This document shows, piece after piece, positions 36,169 to 48,268 of a DNA stretch of 64,000 bases (the first letter of the stretch is position 1; every line of letters begins with the position of its first letter). The notes beneath the pieces were generated by a model. It searched no databases and had not been told where the DNA came from. It was given only the letters and a program-made list of their open reading frames with translations. A program made the position numbers and the translations under genes. Origin of the DNA: Mesostigma viride (lineage: Eukaryota > Streptophyta > Mesostigmatophyceae > Mesostigmatales > Mesostigmataceae); assembly GCA_009746045.1 (NCBI GenBank), contig RPFO01000175.1:477501-541500 (forward strand). The letters run 5' to 3'.

Positions 36169-37452
36169 GAGTTAGAGCATGCGGACCTATCAGCATGCCG
36201 ACCAACCACTAACAATCCCGGAGATTGGGCCTGGGTGAAACGTTGAAAAGGTCAAGCTATCCAAATGTCGTGAATTTACCAATGAATTGTCTATGTACCG
36301 CGCAGGCTTGCCTCTTCCGAGATGCTCATGGCGGGACGACGGATGGGATCTCGACCTGTTGATATATGCATCGCTAACCGACAAGCGTATCGCCTGCGAC
36401 CAGAGAGCTCGTCCCTCCCCCCCGTGCGTTGCCACCTTCGCTTACCAACGAACGGATTACGTGAATTCCCGCAAAAGCTGTTACTATAAGGCACTCTAAC
36501 TAGATTTTCTGGAAGTATATCCAGGTGATGGACCTTTTACCGTGCGCCATTCGCATGCCGACCAGCAGAAAGCTTACCAGTGACTGCAGCGCTCCAGGGC
36601 GTCGGGATTAGGGGCGACGGTAGCCATGCCTCGAGTCAGCTACACGATCTGCGTACTAATTATCTCCAAAAATAAGTCGGGCGGCTTTTTGAATAGCTAA
36701 CTCGGAGATAGAGACAAGATCCCCCCGACAGCGAAATTAGATAAATCCGGATTCAGGAAAGCACGTTCTGTGCAATTAACCACAACCAAGGTTGCGAGAA
36801 AAAAACATCTGGATGTGCCCGTTAGCACTTCTGAAGAATTTTCAATTCGTGTATTTGAGCCATGCATAACGTCCCTCGTTGTCTTTGTCTCGGGAATCTG
36901 GCGATCGACGTCACTTCAGGTCAGCTCGTCTAGCTCCCCCACGGGCAGAGGAGAGTCGTCCTCCTTGGGCAAAACGTTCCGTGCCGAGGACACGTGGCAG
37001 CTGATGCCAGAGAGCCTCCCGCGGCTACGCATGTGGTGGTGGTGGTGGTGGTGTCCCACGCCGCACATGGGCAGCAGAGAATCGATGTAAAGAGGGGTGA
37101 CATCCCCACTGTGGAATCTCTGGGTGCTCCCACACTCCCGGGGGGTTGCCGACGACGGAGGGGTGGGCACTCCACTACTACTGTACAGTACTGTAGCAAA
37201 ACTCGGCCACTACTGTGTAGTAGAATTCCGGTGAAATGGGTGTTATTTTTATTTCCATATATCACTTTACTTAAACCCAGGTATGCCACAAATAGCCTAA
37301 AGTGCCCAGTTGTGCCTCAATTGGCGTGCCCGCATTAATAAGGCGCGCCCTGCGACCATCCGATCATGGTAGCCATTGTACTGAAGATATATCGTCGTCC
37401 GGCATAAGTGTAAAGACCTTGTTCATCCCCATGAGTGCATGGAAGACTCATT
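36169..37452. other. Intergenic region between the zinc-finger gene and LINE-A
   Basis: No well supported gene. A minus-strand frame at 36916-37170 has a run of His codons and ends GELDELT before a stop. It looks somewhat like a terminal exon but has no partner exons that I can place, so it is not called. The right end runs into the 3' untranslated part of LINE-A; the LINE's exact 3' border is not visible. Confidence 0.5.
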
Positions 37453-39040
37453 CTAGTGGGCTCGGGGCATCATTGTTAGGGCCCGGGTCCCATACTTCAG
37501 TTTGTGTTGTTCCATCGCTAGGAGCCAGTAACCACGCATGGCCAGGTTCCAAGAGGAGATAAACCGGCGGACCATGGCACCTCTAGTGTACATACTGATA
37601 CTCGGCACGTAACATGAAGACGGCCGTCTCATTGCGTTCTTGCCATATGGTGTGAAGCATCGTCGTGCATAGCCATATCCATGCCATCTGGTGGTTGGCT
37701 GTGAGGCTCGCGTCCCGTAATCCCGTGATGCCGAAAATAACCGTAGATAGTGTGACGGTGGGTGTTGATGTAATTCATAGCCATCCACTTTGCCCATATA
37801 CCCAGCAGCCATTGCCAAACCCCCGCGAGTTGGCAGTCCAGAAATCTGTGCTCAATTGTTTCATCTGGAAAGTTGCATAAGCACGCCGCCGCGTGGGAGT
37901 ACCGATGGTGCAGATGGGAGTTGACCCCGATGGCCCGATGCATAAGCAGGTGCTGGACGTCGGTGGCCCGTTTGTCAACCAATGGGTGGTGATCAACTGC
38001 CAAGGAAATGTTCTTGATCCAGGTGTAGCCCGGCCACTCGGGGTGCCAGCGCAGGCGACCCGGGTGCATCCTGTGATGTTTATGTAGAAGAAGCCGGTAT
38101 CCCCAGTCTGCCGTGTACTCGAAAAGGCACTTCGTCATTGGGGTGCCGCCAGATGTGAGGACCCACCCAAACTCTAGCGGGTCCAGAGCAAGCGTGTCCA
38201 GGCGCCCCTTGCCAACATGCAGCCATGTGAGTGGTGTCGCGTATCACTGTGGTGGGGTCCAGGGGTAACATGCACGCCTGTGACAGTGACCACTCGAATG
38301 CGGTGACATTGACATGCTGGAACGTAGGCGTACGATGTAATCAGTTTGCCCAGAAGTCCTTGACCGTCGGGTGTCTCCTGGAGCAATTGTATGACCAGTG
38401 ACGCCCGTCGACGCGACCGCAACGATGCAGCCCTTATGTGTGGACGTATCGTGATCCGGGTAATAGCTCACCCATTCCCCGATTTGTAGGGGTTTGCGCG
38501 GAGTTGTTATGAGGGTATGCCATCCTGCGGGGATTGCTTGTAGAAGGTTGTCCCAGGCTGGTCGGCTGGGCATGTTTGGCGATCCACGAGCGAATTTCCG
38601 TGTATGTCAGAGGGCGATATCGGTCACCGTCAGCCGCGTATAAATCGATGATTCGCGTAACCAGCGGGGTGGCCGTCAAAAAGCCCTCATATGGGTTGCG
38701 GCCGCTTAAAACACCAAACACATTATGCTCACTATCGCGCAACAAATCATTGAAATATAATGGTTGGCGTGCCACCTCTTCCCGCGTGGTGGGGTGAGCA
38801 ATTCTGTCCGGTTTTAGGTTCTTATAACCCTTACACATACGTGCACAGTACCATGATAAGCCTTTGTACGAAGTGAGCGCACATGTGAGTATTGCTGCCC
38901 CCAAGTGCCATGACGTACCATTGGTGTGGGTATAGGTTGTGGCGAAAGCTTCTTGTGCCAACATACAACCAGGGTGTGCGTTTACGCCTATGAAAGCGGT
39001 TAGGATCTGTTTGGTGTACACTGACCCTAAACACCACTCC
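37453..39040 (-). mobile_element. LINE-A, 3' part: L1-like ORF2 C-terminal region
   Basis: Frameshifted minus-strand frames (39141-38434, 38271-38080, 38138-37629, then to 37453) carry the region after RT in plant/algal L1-like ORF2 proteins. It ends in a zinc-ribbon-like segment with the His/Cys pattern AAACLCNFPDETIEHRFLDC then VWQWL, as in zf-RVT domains. The RT itself lies at 62948-64000, separated by LINE-B and everything nested in it. The coding sequence is broken by several indels. Confidence 0.8.
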
Positions 39041-39045
39041 ATATT

Positions 39046-39148
39046 ATTATGTAACGCCTTCGATTCGGTTTTCTGGCCTGCGCTTTGAGACATCCTCGAG
39101 TTGTTCCGGATCCCCCGCCCCCTGATTGCTGTCATCCGCAACCTGTAT
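39046..39148 (+). mobile_element. LINE-B, 5' fragment (RT palm start)
   Basis: About 100 bp encode FDSVFWPALRDILELFRIPR and PLIAVIRNLYEG, the RT block that directly precedes the part at 61698. The left edge (39041-39045) is ATATT, repeated after the LINE-B tail at 62943-62947: the target duplication in LINE-A. The right edge is the GAAGG duplication (39149-39153) caused by Gypsy-2. The element is 5'-truncated, as is usual for LINEs. Confidence 0.85.
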
Positions 39149-39153
39149 GAAGG

Positions 39154-40012
39154 TGTTACGTCCTAAACTTCTACCACCACCTCTACCTCTACCTGGCCTA
39201 ACGCTACCTAAACTACCGTAGTGGCTCTTATATGTGTACGCTTAATTATCGTACGAGGGCTTTTAGCGATTTTTGTTACGCGTACGGGGTTTTGGGGATT
39301 TTTTCTTAGTGTACGTAGGTATATCGTAAGGGTATATCGTAGGTATATTTGTTTGGGAGGCAGTACCCTAGGGACAACATATGGATGCCCCTCATAAGTG
39401 TATCGTAGAATCTGAGGGTGATATCTTGGGATGTACGAGGCCGGAAGGAGGTTTTTTTTCGGCCTGTACGGGGTCGATTCGTACATAATTAGGCGTACTG
39501 ATATAAGAGCCTCTACGGTAGTCAAGCCACCTCTACTTAATCCCCTAGCGAAAGACGAACGAGACGATCCAGATCTCAATGCATTCACGTATGTATTGCT
39601 ATAATACGCCATAAGCCATTTACACAGACCCGTTTACTCCAGGAATAGAGGAAGGAAACACAACTACACTGCCGTGACCCAAGCCTATATGTGTTAATTC
39701 ATTTAACACACGCCGAGTGCCAACACGAGGGGCAGAACGTGCATAAATGATCACCAACGGTCCAGCATGCTCGGGCCGACCTGGCCCTCGCCTACAAATG
39801 TACAGATGCACGCTGGTCCACTACATTCTGCCCGGAGGATAAGGACCACTAATAAAGTACGCGGCGCGACGCCCAAAAGCATCCAATGCACCACAGTACT
39901 GTTACGAGGACAACAGTGTCCCATTACAAACTACACGTAAACCTAGGAACGACCGAGGCAAAGGACCTAATTTACGTCCATAACTACAACGAATTGTTAC
40001 GCGACGTAACAC
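39154..40012 (-). repeat. Gypsy-2 3' LTR, interrupted by a MITE
   Basis: 859 bp, of which 305 bp are the MITE plus its target duplication, leaving 554 bp against 551 bp for the 5' LTR. The two differ by a few small indels (for example CCGACCTGG present here but absent at 61457, and a 4-bp insertion in the other copy at about 61648). Confidence 0.9.
39216..39518. mobile_element. 303-bp MITE with TA target duplication
   Basis: Comparison with the uninterrupted LTR (AAACTAGTCA) shows an insert flanked by TA at 39214-39215 and 39519-39520. The inverted ends read CCGTAGTGGCTCTTATAT and, from the other side, CCGTAGAGGCTCTTATAT, one mismatch in 18. A TA duplication suggests Tc1/mariner-type mobilisation. 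It is A/T-rich and has no ORF. Confidence 0.88.
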
Positions 40013-40376
40013 CTCCCCCCCCACAAAGGTAGGGAGCCCTCTCCCTACGTACAGGGAGGAAACCAAGGGGTAGGAAGAACCTAATGCACCCAGCACACAC
40101 CAACACAATCGACAGGCCATCCAAGATACAAAGCACCAACAAGTTAACTCGGTTCCACCCCGAGTGGTGTAGGGTTAACCAGCACCAAGCCTGGTGGGAG
40201 GATCCCCTAACTGCCTGGCACAGAGGCCTTGCCGGGAGGGACGGCACTGGGCAGGACACACAGAGTAAACAAATCAGCACCAAGGACCAAGAACGACCAA
40301 TCAACTGGCCAGAATATGAGGGCGACGCTATATACCGGAGGGACAACACCCTCAGGTCGGGCCCAAGGCCCTCTAT
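40013..40376 (-). other. Gypsy-2 polypurine tract and 3' untranslated stretch
   Basis: On the minus strand the tract GTGGGGGGGGAGG (40013-40027) directly precedes the LTR. The rest is the non-coding counterpart of 9888-10253 in Gypsy-1. Confidence 0.8.
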
Positions 40377-42741
40377 CTAGTTGCCATCCGTCTGGTAAGT
40401 GCCACGCGAGGCCAGCAGAACATCCAGATACGCATGGTAGTGGGCCACGTCGTCGGCATTATCATGCCTAGGCTATAGCTATAGCTATCTACAGTGAGGA
40501 AAACATCGGCCCACACGCCATCAGGAAAAAGGCCCAGGAAGGCCCAGTAATACCTTAGTATGCTGCGTAAGGACCACCTGGCCACGGGCCCAGTCCAGGA
40601 AGCCACAGGCAAAGAGGCGTAGGAAAGGCTCTACCGTGAGCAAACAGAGAGCCCGCAGGAGTAGGCGATAGTACCTGATCCGATGACGCAAGCTCGTCGG
40701 GAAGAATAGATCTAGCAGAGGCTCCACATTAGCCGGCCACAACCTGATGTGCCGAATCTCACGTGAGCGCCACGACGAGCGCACTGTCGCGACCCGAACG
40801 TCTCGAGATAGTCGCTAGCCCGAGGGGGAGGATGGCCACGGGAGTCCAGGCCCTGGCCCGGGAGGGGCGCTGGACGGCGGGCATCCCACTCCAGGTGGGG
40901 CTGCAGGAGAACCGCGCCATACGTAGCACCAGGCACCGCAGGATATACTCGACCGTAAGGGCATCTGAGGCCATAATGCCCAGAGGCGGAGGGTAAGCCC
41001 ACTGGTAACCACCGTAGGTGTCCAAGTCGTTGTGACGCCTCGCCCAACGATACAGGACTCGCCGAACCAGGATCTCACCCTGGAACACAGGATCCGCTAA
41101 AACAACCATGTCGCACGGAGGCCGATCAGTATCAATGGGTAGGTTACGGTCACGCGGCGCCCGACACACCTGAGAGAACCCATAGGACATGGGCGAAATA
41201 GCCAGCTCGGCAGCGACGCGCGGCAGGTCACACCGTTGTCAGGCGATCGCAGACATACCATAACCAGGAACTGGCGTATCTCGCGACTCCGGCGTAGCGT
41301 GCACCACAGAGGGGGCCCGATCCCGGTCGCCCTGGGATAACTCCCTTAAGGAGTCGGAGGCGCGGAGGGCGCGATGATCAATGCCGCTGGCCCTAACAAC
41401 CGCAGCCAAAGAGCGCGGAGCCGAAGGGGCCGGAACCGAAACAGGGGTAGGATCCTGCAAAGGCGCAGAAGGCGCCGGCGCCACGGGAGGCCGCGACGGA
41501 CCCGCTGCCGAAGGAGACCGCGACGGACCCGCCACCGCAGCTGGCGCCCCGGACTCAGGTGGAGGCGCACCCTCAGGCCACATGTTGAAAATGGGGCCCG
41601 TGGGGACAGGCACCTTGCCATAAAACTGGCTACCATCCAGGCTCCAGTCTGGCACTGGAACCCGCTGCGGGGGACCACCCTCCCAGAGCCTGGGAAGCCC
41701 ACTCGTATCGCCAAAGAAGCCCCGCGATGGTTGCGACGGAGCTTGTTGAGGCTCGGACGCAGCGACGGCGGGCGCGACCCCAGGGGCAGAAGACTCGCGC
41801 GAAGGCGCAGGTACGGCGGTCACAGGCGCGGAGGCAGCAGGAGGCGTAGGAGCCGCAACGGCCGACGAAACCACAGCGACCGCAGGCATGCACTGGGGCG
41901 CAGGCGAAGCCGTAGTCGCCGAGGCAACAGGAGGGGTAGGTGGCACAGCAGCAACAGACGCCACATGCAACTGGCGCGACTGAAGCAGGCGACTGGGACG
42001 CCATGAAGGCCCCGAATGCCGAGGCTAGGGACTGGATCTGGGCCTGCATTGCAGACACGGTAGCCGCAAGGTGGTCAGGCTCGCGATCAACGCCCGGAGG
42101 GGTAGGCGTCGGCTCCACCGACACGCGCTGGGTCGACCGTGGTGAAGAGGGAACAGGAGAAGGCGCCGACACGGAGGAGGAGGACGCTGCGACTGAGGCC
42201 GGATACTCCGGCGTGTACTGCGACTCTACCGGTGCATCCCCAGGGGAAGGATCGCCATGTGCTAACATCCCCGCCGACTGATCCGCAATCTCCATAAATT
42301 CAACCGCCCGCAGGAGGTCGCAGGGGTGTGCATCTGTCTCAGCTTCGCCCTCGGCCGGAAGCCAAGGGAAAACCTCCCGGAGGCAGGTGCGGCCCACAGG
42401 GGTAGACAGGTATGAGAAAATCCTAGGGCACTGAAGAATGGCGTCTATTTGCCCCAAGGCAGGGCAGCGGGACCCACACCCCAAAAGACAGTGCCCAGCG
42501 TCGTCAAAACCATGCACAACCAACTGCTGCGGTTCATTGGGGTCTGGCCCGAACCAGGAGACTCGATCCAAAGAGGGCGGCCCGGCCGGACCAAGGCCGC
42601 ATGATTAGCCTGAAGGGCAGGATGAAATGGGCCACCCGGGTAGCTGGATCGGGAAACCCACCGGCCCGGAAGGGCCTCATAGTAGAACTCTGGATCAGGG
42701 GTAGGCGGCAAGGTCTCTGTCGGAGGGGTAGGTTCCGCCAT
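40377..42741 (-). pseudogene. Gypsy-2 ORF3: accessory protein downstream of pol, unknown function
   Basis: Homolog of the ORF at 7577-9887, starting MAEPTPPTET at 42741 and ending RGTYQTDGN before the stop at 40377-40379. Blocks conserved between copies: EALPGRWVSRSSYPGG, HGFDDAGHCLLGCGSRCPAL, the helix-like stretch TVSAMQAQIQSLASAFGAFM, LPRLWEGGPPQRVPVPDWSL, and SYGFSQVCRAPRDRN to ILVRRVLYRWA. Conservation at the protein level in two frameshifted copies implies the ancestor was a real gene of about 770 codons. Near the 3' end a CTATAG repeat expansion shifts the frame, and other shifts occur near 42600 and 41970. It is GC-rich and Ala/Pro/Ser-rich. Unrecognised: no zinc finger, protease, membrane or enzyme motif seen. 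Confidence 0.75.
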
Positions 42742-42817
42742 GATGGCTGCGGAGGGGAGGGGACAACCAACCACCCATCGACAGCAGGCATAATATAAGA
42801 GAGGGGCAGGTCTACAG

Positions 42818-43443
42818 CTAGAGCTGGTGCAGGGTTTTGTAGTCCTGCAACAGGCGGCTACAGCCATCTAACTCACTCTCCGTGTACCATACTTTATCTA
42901 CCTCGCTACGAGCATACATCCACTTCACCTTATACTGGCGTTGAGTACCGCGGCCCCTTTTAATGTCCCTATGGGCCACGATACTCTCTACCTCGTCCTC
43001 TACCTCACCAGTAACAGGATTATGCTCTAAAGGGGCAGGGGCTAATTCTCTACCAGCGAACGTGCTTTGGTGATAAAGCTTCAGCTGGCTTCTATGGAAG
43101 GTGCGCGAATGGGTCTGCCAAGAGGTAGGGATATCTATCTCATACAAGAAATTACCTACTCTAGACAACACACGGAAGGGTCCTAAGAAGGCGGGCCTAA
43201 GTTTCACTTTAAGTTCAGCTTCGAACTTGTGAGCAAATCGGCCAACACGAGGGCCTTCTACTAAGACTAAATCTCCTATTTCTATCTCAGGTGCTCTTCT
43301 ATCTAATGAGGCACGCAACCTAGCAAGGTACTTGGCCTGTGCCCTATGGTACCCTGCAATAGCGTTGTCGTGTGCATTCTTCATCTTATCTAATAACGCC
43401 TGCACACCTTCTACGGTATCCCGGGACACATCATCCTTGTCCC
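42818..43443 (-). pseudogene. pol: Gypsy-2 pol C-terminus: integrase end and chromodomain
   Basis: The frame reads LRDKDDVSRDTVEGVQALLD through the integrase C-terminal domain (IEIGDLVLVEGPRVGRFAHK) to the chromodomain (VESIVAHRDIKRG, YKVKWMYARSEVDKVWY) and stops after YKTLHQL near 42818. This end is intact here while Gypsy-1 is frameshifted in the same region. It is cut off from the integrase core by the element at 43448-45722. Confidence 0.9.
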
Positions 43444-43447
43444 TTAA

Positions 43448-45722
43448 GGGGATGTGGCACCTCAAAACCCTTAAAATTGACATATGCTAATATCACTTGA
43501 AATTCATTTGCACAATGCTAAGTTATGATTGGGGGCACTAAATAACATCTCTAGTGAGTTGTCCATGCACTTTTTGGGGGTACTACCCCCATATATACGC
43601 CAATAATGCGCTATAAATAGCAAAAGACGCTAACTAGGGCTGGTTATGCCCCAGCCAATCCACAAAACAAGTTGACCCAAAAAGCACAAGCCGCGTAGTT
43701 GCTTCCAGGCACATCGCAAACAGCAACTTACATGGGGCATACGGACACCGCCGTTCAAAAAATAGCCCGTGGCGCCAAAAACGCGATTTTTTTCACTTAA
43801 AAAAAAAAAACAATTCATAAACTTGTCAGATCAAGCCAAAAAGCACTATTAAATTTCGGCACGGGTGGTCCCAGCCACGGTCCAAGTTTGAGGTCAATCG
43901 GACAACCCTAGCTCAAGTTATCGCGTTTGGCAGATGCCACTCTCACGACCGCTAAAGAAGGTTTTTCTTTGTACAAGGCCACTTAGGCACGATGTTTTCC
44001 ATCCAAAGAGCCTGAAAGCATGCCCTACTCGATCACAAAACATAAGCAAACGCCTAGGCACCTCATCTGCCCTCACCTGCCCTCGGCATGGCCAACCTTG
44101 CCAGCGCAAGCATAGCAACACGATCGCTAGGCATACATGCCAAGAGAGCATACACTATACTCAACCCAAGGTTACCTTGTAAACTTCATGCCAAGAACTC
44201 AGCAAATCTATGACCAAAAGCACCTCTAACTCTTGCTCACTGATGACGACACATGCTCAAGGTCGGGGGTCACTGTGGCACGCACTGATGGGTTTCCTAG
44301 ACGACCACCTGACAAGGCGCTAAGGACCACTCAGTTACCAAGGAAACACAATTACACTTTGCATGCCATCCAACATGCATCAAATACATGCTGAATATGT
44401 TATGAAATACAAATGGGTGGCCACACGCCTCATACCCCTTCACCGACCCTCGAGCATGGCCAGACTTATAAGCATGTGAATAGCAATAATGATGATGGCA
44501 CTAAAATGCCTAATCAGCATTTTCTATGTTTCTCCCAGGTTAGAGTGTTAAGGTTTATGCCAACCAAGCTAATCAACACTGCAGCGACTCCTTAAATGCC
44601 CTACCTGAGATGGGCAACAAACTGGAACGATGGAGGGCAAGGAACCAAGGAGATCATGGCATACAAAGCTTGCATGCAGTCAACCATGTCAACCATGCCT
44701 GGCTCAGCACATTGCAGTCTTTTCACATCATCATATCAAGGGAAAGCTCAAATAAACCAATGGTGGCAGCTATCTACATGCAGTCACACAAATGCAATAT
44801 CTCCAACATGATCGTCAGTAAAACCCTAAACCCTCCCCTGCACGATAAAATGGAAAGAAACCATTGGCGGGCCTCCAGCGCATGAGCGCTGTGATGCCGC
44901 TGCGAAGAGAGGGTGCGTCACTCTCACACAACTAGAAGCTTCCATAAGCACAACATCCTTGCCAGAACACGTTTCATGAAATACCTGAAACCTTCCCGAG
45001 AAGCAATAGGCTTCGACTGAAGCGGCCTTGACCACGACATCAACGAAAACAATCTAAAGCTGCCAGGTATTCGACAACACCACGGCAAGCAACGGCGAGC
45101 TAGCTGGCGGAAACTGCCCAAAAAGAACGGAAAAAACTTCGAACGATGAGCTAATAGAAGAAAGAACTGATAGCACAGAACATTCGCGACAAATCTATAC
45201 CTTGACCTCGCAGATCCCTCGCCCAGGCGCGCAACAACGGCCGTTCTTCCATGGAAGGTTCCGACATGCATTGCGGAGGCCTGAAGAATTACTTACCGAG
45301 AATGGCCGAAAATGTAGCAAAAAGCACCAGTTCGGTTTGGAATTCAATGCTACCGATACGAATTCATCCTTCGCGGTCAAAAAGCCCCCGAAAACTGCGA
45401 ATTTACAGCCGCTATCACGAATTATATTTTATTCCGCGCGACGAAAAAATGCAGTTTACCCCCCATGCCGATGGCAGTAAAATAAAGCAGCGATATTGTA
45501 AATCAGCTACTTGCCGCCACAAACCAACATCATTAAATCATCGTCTTCAACATTCGAGCATTTTTTTGGCATTTCTCTAGCCTTACATTGCTAGTTTCGC
45601 CTAAACGCAGTCGCCATGGCCACTTCCGCTTAAGGGGAGCGCGCACCGTGCACCCACTTTTCACGGTACGGCTGGTACCGCGAATTTTTTGGCGCGGAAA
45701 AAATTCGGCGCGCCGCGTCCCC
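43448..45722. mobile_element. 2.27-kb non-coding DNA element with TTAA target duplication
   Basis: Integrase coding sequence stops at 43443 and resumes at 45727; the uninterrupted site is seen in Gypsy-1 near 6865-6885. The insert is flanked by TTAA (43444-43447 and 45723-45726) and has short inverted ends: GGGGATGTGGCACC and, from the other side, GGGGACGCGGCGCG. TTAA duplications are typical of piggyBac-type elements, although the GGGG terminus is not the classic CCC one. No long ORF is present; it includes a 12-A run near 43800. Non-autonomous. Confidence 0.78.
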
Positions 45723-45726
45723 TTAA

Positions 45727-48256
45727 AGGACTGGCTAAGAGAGAGGTAGGGGTAAGAGGTTGTCTACCAGTATCTAGGAAGAAAGGCGTATAACCATGCG
45801 CAGCCTGAGGGCAATTGTTAAGGGAAAACTCTACCAGCTAGACATAGATAATCCTCCCAATCACTCCCAGAACCATTCACATAGTGCCGCAGAGCTTCTT
45901 CCACTACCCTATTCAGACGTTCTACTAAATGCATGAGAAGAGGAGGAGTGGTAGGCAGTACCGAAGGTGACCTTGGTACCGATAGCAGCGAAGAACTGCT
46001 GCCAAAAATCAGAAGTGAATAACTTATCTTTGTCAGAAATAAACTGCCTACTCAAACCATGGTATCTATAAACATTATTGAGGTATAGGCGTGCACAATC
46101 GCGTGCGGTGAGTTCCAAGGGACAAGGCACGAGATGGCACATACGCGTAAAGCGATCTACAAACACAAGGATCTGAGCATTACCCTTATCATTCTTTCTA
46201 AAAGGTCCTACAAAATCCATCAGAAGTTAATCCCACGGCATGATGGGGTCAGGAAGGGTCCTAGGCTCGGCTATCTGTCCTACATTGTTAGGTTTCATCT
46301 CCTGACAAGATTGGCAGGTCCTAACATACTCATCTACATCCTTTACGAGGGAAGGCCAGTAGTAAGAACGGGCTACTAGATCCCGTACCCGTTTACCACC
46401 CTGGTGAGCAGCTAAATCATGCAACTCAAAGAGCAAGGAGGAGCGACAGATAGGAGGGACATACAGGCGCCATTGAGGGGGAGAATCTGTTATCTGCACA
46501 TATAAAAACCCACCTACAAATTTACAGGGGTATTTGCCTAACTGTTGGGGATGGGAGGCGATGGCAGCTAAAGCTTTCGGCTCAGTGGCAGTAAATCTAC
46601 TAATAAGGCGTTCAAGATCAGAGGTAGGCATCGCTACAGAAGTATCCATAACAGGTTTAAAGAGGTCTCCTACCGCCTTGCCAAAGAGAAGGGGAGGTCC
46701 TAGAGGGACTATGTTTTCATAGGACTTTCCTGACCTAGTACGTCGCTATATGGCTAAGCGGTATAGAAATTTTATTTTTCCCCTCCCCCCCCACAGAGAC
46801 CACAGGAAGGGCCTCACACGGGAGAGAGAGTCCTACGTGAGAAAGGAGATCAGGCATGCGAACAGCAGTATGAAAGAGATAGGCATAAGATTCATCATCC
46901 GGTAGTTCACCATAAGGGGTTACACCAATAGTGGTAGGAACTAGAGTAGTATTGAGAACATCTAAGTCCTCGAAAAAGGAGTAATCTGCGCGACAGGAGA
47001 GGGCATCAGGGACTATGTTAACTACTCCTTTAACATACTGAAGTTTAAAAGGGGAAAACTGTGCTAAAAACTCCATCCAGCGCGCTTGACGAGGGGTAAG
47101 GTTGGGTTGGGAGAGCAGATGGGTAAGGGGACGATGGTCCGTTTGTATAACTAATCTATAAGGATCTATCTCACAGGGTTCATTCAGGCAAACATTAAAT
47201 TGGGCACCTTTAAGAAAGTGCTGCCACGCGTGGCAACAATACACCACAGCTAAGAGTTCCTGCTGGTGGACAGGATAGTTACGCTCCGCGGGGAGCATTG
47301 TCCTAGAGATATACTCAATTGGCTGTAAGCCCTGACCCGGATCCTGGAGAAGGACGCCCCCTATAGCTACCTTACTAGCGTCTGTCGCTACCACAAAGGG
47401 TTTGGTAGTATCGGGTAGGATGAGTACGGGAGGAGAGAGGAGTAGGGATTTTAAACACTGAAAAGCAGACTGACACTCACTACTCCAGATAAAGGGGATA
47501 TCTTTCTTTAATAAATGATTGATAGGGGCTGCTATAGTTGCGAAACGAGGGATAAAACGCCTATAGTAAGAGGCAATCCCTAGGAAACTACGTACAATTT
47601 TAACGTCGGTAGGGGTAGGCCAATCCTGAATTGATTTAGTTTTATCCGGGTCGGTAGCCACACCGGCATCTGACAAAACATGTCCTAAAAATGGTACACT
47701 CCTACCAGAACGAACTTTAGCACGGCGAGCCCACAAGGAATTTTCAGACATTATTTCTAGGACTTTCTTTAAATAACGTAGGTGTGTTTCAAAATCAGGG
47801 GAGTAAATAAGGATGTCATCTAAGTAAGCCTGAGCACAAGAACGATCGTGCTCAGCTAAAGAAACAGAGGAGAAGGAAGGATCTTTTAAATCTGAGGACA
47901 CTTGGGGAAGGTGAGAATTACCCATAACAGGTCTAAGCACTTCATTCATCAACATTTGAAAAGAGGCAGGAGAATTACAGAGTCCCATAGCCGCTACTCT
48001 AAACTGATAATGACCAAAAGGGGTAGCAAAGGCGGTTTTATGACAATCCTCGGGCGCTATACGCAGTTGCCAAAAACCATCCGCACAATCCAGTACAGTG
48101 AAACAGGTAGAACCTTTAACCTTGTTAAATATATCATCAATACGAGGTAGAGGGTATTTAGACTTCACAGTGATATCATTTAACTTCCTGTAATCAGTAA
48201 CTAAACGAAACTTGCCATTTGGCTTAGGGACTAACAGGACACCAGCTGAGTAGTGT
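45727..48256 (-). pseudogene. pol: Gypsy-2 pol, central part: RT, RNase H, integrase core
   Basis: Reading from 48256: YSAGVLLVPKPNGKF, LVTDYRKLN, the catalytic YLDDILIYS, the RT thumb, RNase H (VVATDASKVAIGGVLLQ) and, after a 4-bp GTAC insertion that creates a stop near 46737, integrase from 46649. The integrase has the zinc-binding end CQSCQEMKP, an in-frame stop just after PWD near 46227, Asp in MDFVGPF, Asp in FISDKDKLF, and a TGCA insertion within HSSSSH that shifts frame before the catalytic Glu. These lesions are not shared with Gypsy-1, so they arose after the copies separated. Confidence 0.9.
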
Positions 48257-48268
48257 CTGGACACCAAA

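Noticed and set aside
36916-37170. Terminal exon with His run ending GELDELT
   Set aside because: Codon pattern is suggestive, but no upstream exon, acceptor or homology could be placed, and the upstream side runs into LINE-A.
38534-38797. Plus-strand ORF over LINE-A
   Set aside because: Antisense of the LINE ORF2 C-terminal region.
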